Source: Filimonas sp. (GTDB taxonomy: Bacteria; Bacteroidota; Bacteroidia; Chitinophagales; Chitinophagaceae). From it: a DNA stretch of 64,000 nucleotides. This document shows positions 62,073 through 64,000 of this stretch, piece after piece. The stretch lies in assembly GCA_017306865.1 (NCBI GenBank), contig JAFKHH010000011.1:310001-374000 (forward strand). The letters are read 5' to 3'. Under the pieces are notes generated by a model, which had not been told where the DNA came from, made no database searches, and saw only the letters and a list, made by a program, of their open reading frames with translations. Position 1 is the stretch's first letter, and every line of letters begins with the position of its first letter. The position numbers and the translations under genes are program-made.

Positions 62073-64000
62073 ATGAATAATTTTTACTCCCGGATTGCAA
62101 GAAGCACCTCAACACTTCCAGGCGCATCTAAAAAAATAAAGTACCTGTACAGCTTTTTATTAGTCTGTGCATTATTTGTTGCAAAGGCTAATGCACAGGT
62201 TACATTAGATGCCTCTAATCCTTCTTGGCAGCCTGCAACGCTCGTGCAAGGCGGGGCTCCCGGTACCTTTACCGTGGCAGTAAAAAACAGTACCACCTCG
62301 GCATTAACGGGGGCTGTGTTAAAAATAACCTTACCTGCCGGTATGGAATATGTGGCCAGCAGTATTACTGGGGCTACAGAAAAAAGTATAGCCAATCTTA
62401 ACGCGCCTACATTTAATGTACCAACCATCGCAGCGGGTTATCCTAACGATATTAATTTTGCTGTTCGCATCAATTGTGGCTACGTAGCTTCAGGCGCTTT
62501 GCTACAATACCAATTGAGCGATGCAGGGGGCACAGTTATAACGAACACCACCGGCAACAACGCTGCCAATACACCTGCACCGGCCTACGTGTTTTCAACA
62601 GCGCCGGCACCGCAGGCGTTGAACGTACAGTTAAACACCAATGGCACACGTACCATAAAAATTAAAAACACCGGTAACGTATCCGTTACCACCATGTACC
62701 TGGAAAGTGATGTGGTAACAGCCTCTCAGTTACCTGCTTATAAAGTAATTAGCGCTGACAACGGTACGCTGAGTACCGTTAGCGGTGGTTATTTGGTAAC
62801 CCTGACCGGCACTGCGCTTAAAAATGCCATTACCACTGGTAATGGCGACAGCAGCTTTGATCCAGGGGAAGAATTGACCATAATATTAACGGAGCAGATT
62901 CTAACCTGTATCCTCGGTTCTCCCGTCAACCTTACATTCAAAGCTGGTAGCAGTGATACCAAAGGCAGCTTCTGTTATGCAGCTACCAACACCGCTTCCA
63001 TTGCAGCCATAGTGGGCGACCCTGCTATTTCTTTGTCGCGCATAACGGCATCTACCATATGGCCCGACTTCTGTAATGTGGGTAAAGTATCCTACATCAT
63101 CGGTAATACCGGTACAGCAACCTATGGTGCTGCCGCTAATCTTTATAAAATAAAATTACCGTGGAGTACTTTTACAACAGATGCTACACAGGCAAACCCT
63201 ACGGAACCTTCCAGTATAAGAATTACCAAAGTGTCCATTAATGGAACGGATGTAACCTCCTTAGTGCTAAAACGTAATCAATCTACCACACCTTATTTAA
63301 TACCTACAGGTGCCACTGCTAATTGTTGGGTAATAGACCTGGGCGGCTTAACGCAAGCCTACGGTACCAGCTTGCAGGATTTGAACAGTGATGGCAAGTT
63401 TGATGATCTGGCGCCGGGTAAAACAGTACAGTTAGATTTTGAATATGCCTGGAACCTAAGCAATGCACAGTCCTGCACTTTAAACAGTTGGGGTGTGCCG
63501 AACGACCAAAACGGCCGCTTTAGTTTGGGTACTTATTTTCAAAACCAGTGCGGCAGTGCCACGCTAAAAGTAAATTACAACAGTAGTACCAAAGGGTCGG
63601 ACGGTATAACCTACCCTAATTTTCAGGTAGGTTATCAAAATAACAATAACAAAACGGTATCATTAGACAATCTAGTTTTATCACCCGGTGATAAAACTAA
63701 TTTAAACATTGGGATCCTGGGTAATTTAGTGGGCCTTTTTGCACAAAGCGGTATTACGCTTAAAACCTTTACGTTCGTGCTGCCGGACGGATTAGACTAT
63801 GACCCTACGGGAACTGCCAGGTATTTCGGCAGTAGCTCTTTTAATCTGGCATCATCTTCTATTTTTCCCGCAGCAGCTATTAGCTACAATGCGGTGACCA
63901 AAACACTGACTTTAACGCCGGATATTGCACAAACTTATGTGGCTAGTAGTCTGAACGATTTTCTTAAAATACCGGTAATCGCGTCAAGTGTAGCATCCGT
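62073..64000 (+). CDS. Large secreted adhesin-like repeat protein, 3-prime truncated by window
   Basis: This open frame runs without a stop from the ATG at 62073 to the window end (642 codons seen). A signal peptide (YLYSFLLVCALFVAKANAQ, cleaved near residue 41) is followed by long Ser/Thr/Asn/Gly-rich beta-strand modules resembling DUF11/TIGR01451 conserved-repeat domains: TLVQGGAPGTFTVAVKNS, LKITLPAGMEYVASSITG, NTGNVSVTTMYLES and FTFVLPDGLDYDPTG. Such modules occur in large surface or T9SS-exported proteins of Bacteroidota. Whether a T9SS sorting domain or a gliding-type C-terminus exists lies outside the window. Confidence 0.82.
   Translation, partial: MNNFYSRIARSTSTLPGASKKIKYLYSFLLVCALFVAKANAQVTLDASNPSWQPATLVQGGAPGTFTVAVKNSTTSALTGAVLKITLPAGMEYVASSITGATEKSIANLNAPTFNVPTIAAGYPNDINFAVRINCGYVASGALLQYQLSDAGGTVITNTTGNNAANTPAPAYVFSTAPAPQALNVQLNTNGTRTIKIKNTGNVSVTTMYLESDVVTASQLPAYKVISADNGTLSTVSGGYLVTLTGTALKNAITTGNGDSSFDPGEELTIILTEQILTCILGSPVNLTFKAGSSDTKGSFCYAATNTASIAAIVGDPAISLSRITASTIWPDFCNVGKVSYIIGNTGTATYGAAANLYKIKLPWSTFTTDATQANPTEPSSIRITKVSINGTDVTSLVLKRNQSTTPYLIPTGATANCWVIDLGGLTQAYGTSLQDLNSDGKFDDLAPGKTVQLDFEYAWNLSNAQSCTLNSWGVPNDQNGRFSLGTYFQNQCGSATLKVNYNSSTKGSDGITYPNFQVGYQNNNNKTVSLDNLVLSPGDKTNLNIGILGNLVGLFAQSGITLKTFTFVLPDGLDYDPTGTARYFGSSSFNLASSSIFPAAAISYNAVTKTLTLTPDIAQTYVASSLNDFLKIPVIASSVAS

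Noticed and set aside
1-64000. CRISPR arrays, tRNA or rRNA genes.
   Set aside because: The repeats are degenerate words without regular spacers, and no cloverleaf or rRNA core sequence was recognised by eye.

Overview
The window looks like a chromosomal segment of a Bacteroidota bacterium, most likely a member of the Chitinophagaceae. The evidence is a SusC/SusD pair, Bacteroidota-type -7 boxes (TAnnTTTG), almost no Shine-Dalgarno sequences, signal peptides ending in AQ, Sec/TAT-exported oxidoreductase and 3-keto-sugar hydrolase genes, GH18 and GH13 enzymes, and many short-word repeats in the intergenic DNA. No rRNA, tRNA, CRISPR array, transposase or prophage was seen.

Region 1 (1-14.3 kb, minus strand) is a branched-chain amino acid supercluster. 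In transcription order it is leuA, leuC, a Tam-like methyltransferase, leuD, a ModF-like double ATPase and leuB, then a 31-codon leader peptide with ten consecutive Ile/Val codons and a terminator, then ilvD, ilvB, ilvN, a DinB-fold gene and ilvC. The leader plus terminator upstream of ilvD is a strong candidate for classical transcription attenuation, and is the best regulatory find here.

Region 2 (14.4-24.7 kb) holds an uncharacterised helical protein and then a small sugar-utilisation locus: a 3-keto-disaccharide hydrolase-like protein, a TAT-exported Gfo/Idh/MocA oxidoreductase and a LacI regulator on the minus strand, divergent from susC/susD. A LacI-type operator candidate lies between lacI and susC. 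Region 3 (24.7-32.8 kb) has a small membrane protein, a voltage-gated-type cation channel with a zinc ribbon, a GIY-YIG-like protein, a TetR regulator, rpoC without rpoB beside it, and an OmpH/Skp-like protein. Region 4 (33-42.2 kb) has an APC permease, a heptose kinase, a two-domain aspartic protease, an esterase, an M28 peptidase, a MATE exporter and a GH18 chitinase.

Region 5 (42.5-61.1 kb) has a DUF1254/1214 lipoprotein, an M1 aminopeptidase with a membrane AraC regulator, a beta-propeller-like protein, RNase Z, FtsK, LolA, cytidylate kinase, a GH13 amylase-family enzyme, a HdeD-like membrane protein, an Omp85-like barrel, and an unusual SH3b-TM-PD-(D/E)xK protein. After a gene-free kilobase, the window ends inside a large secreted repeat protein.

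Intergenic DNA is unusually patterned. Several families of degenerate short words are often arranged as long imperfect inverted repeats. There is a family of 33-nt palindromes with CCTATAAGG-type arms. A 219-bp self-complementary element occurs twice, each time downstream of a glycoside hydrolase gene. These repeats have also created false N-terminal extensions on several open frames, so starts were moved to the downstream ATG where that was clear.
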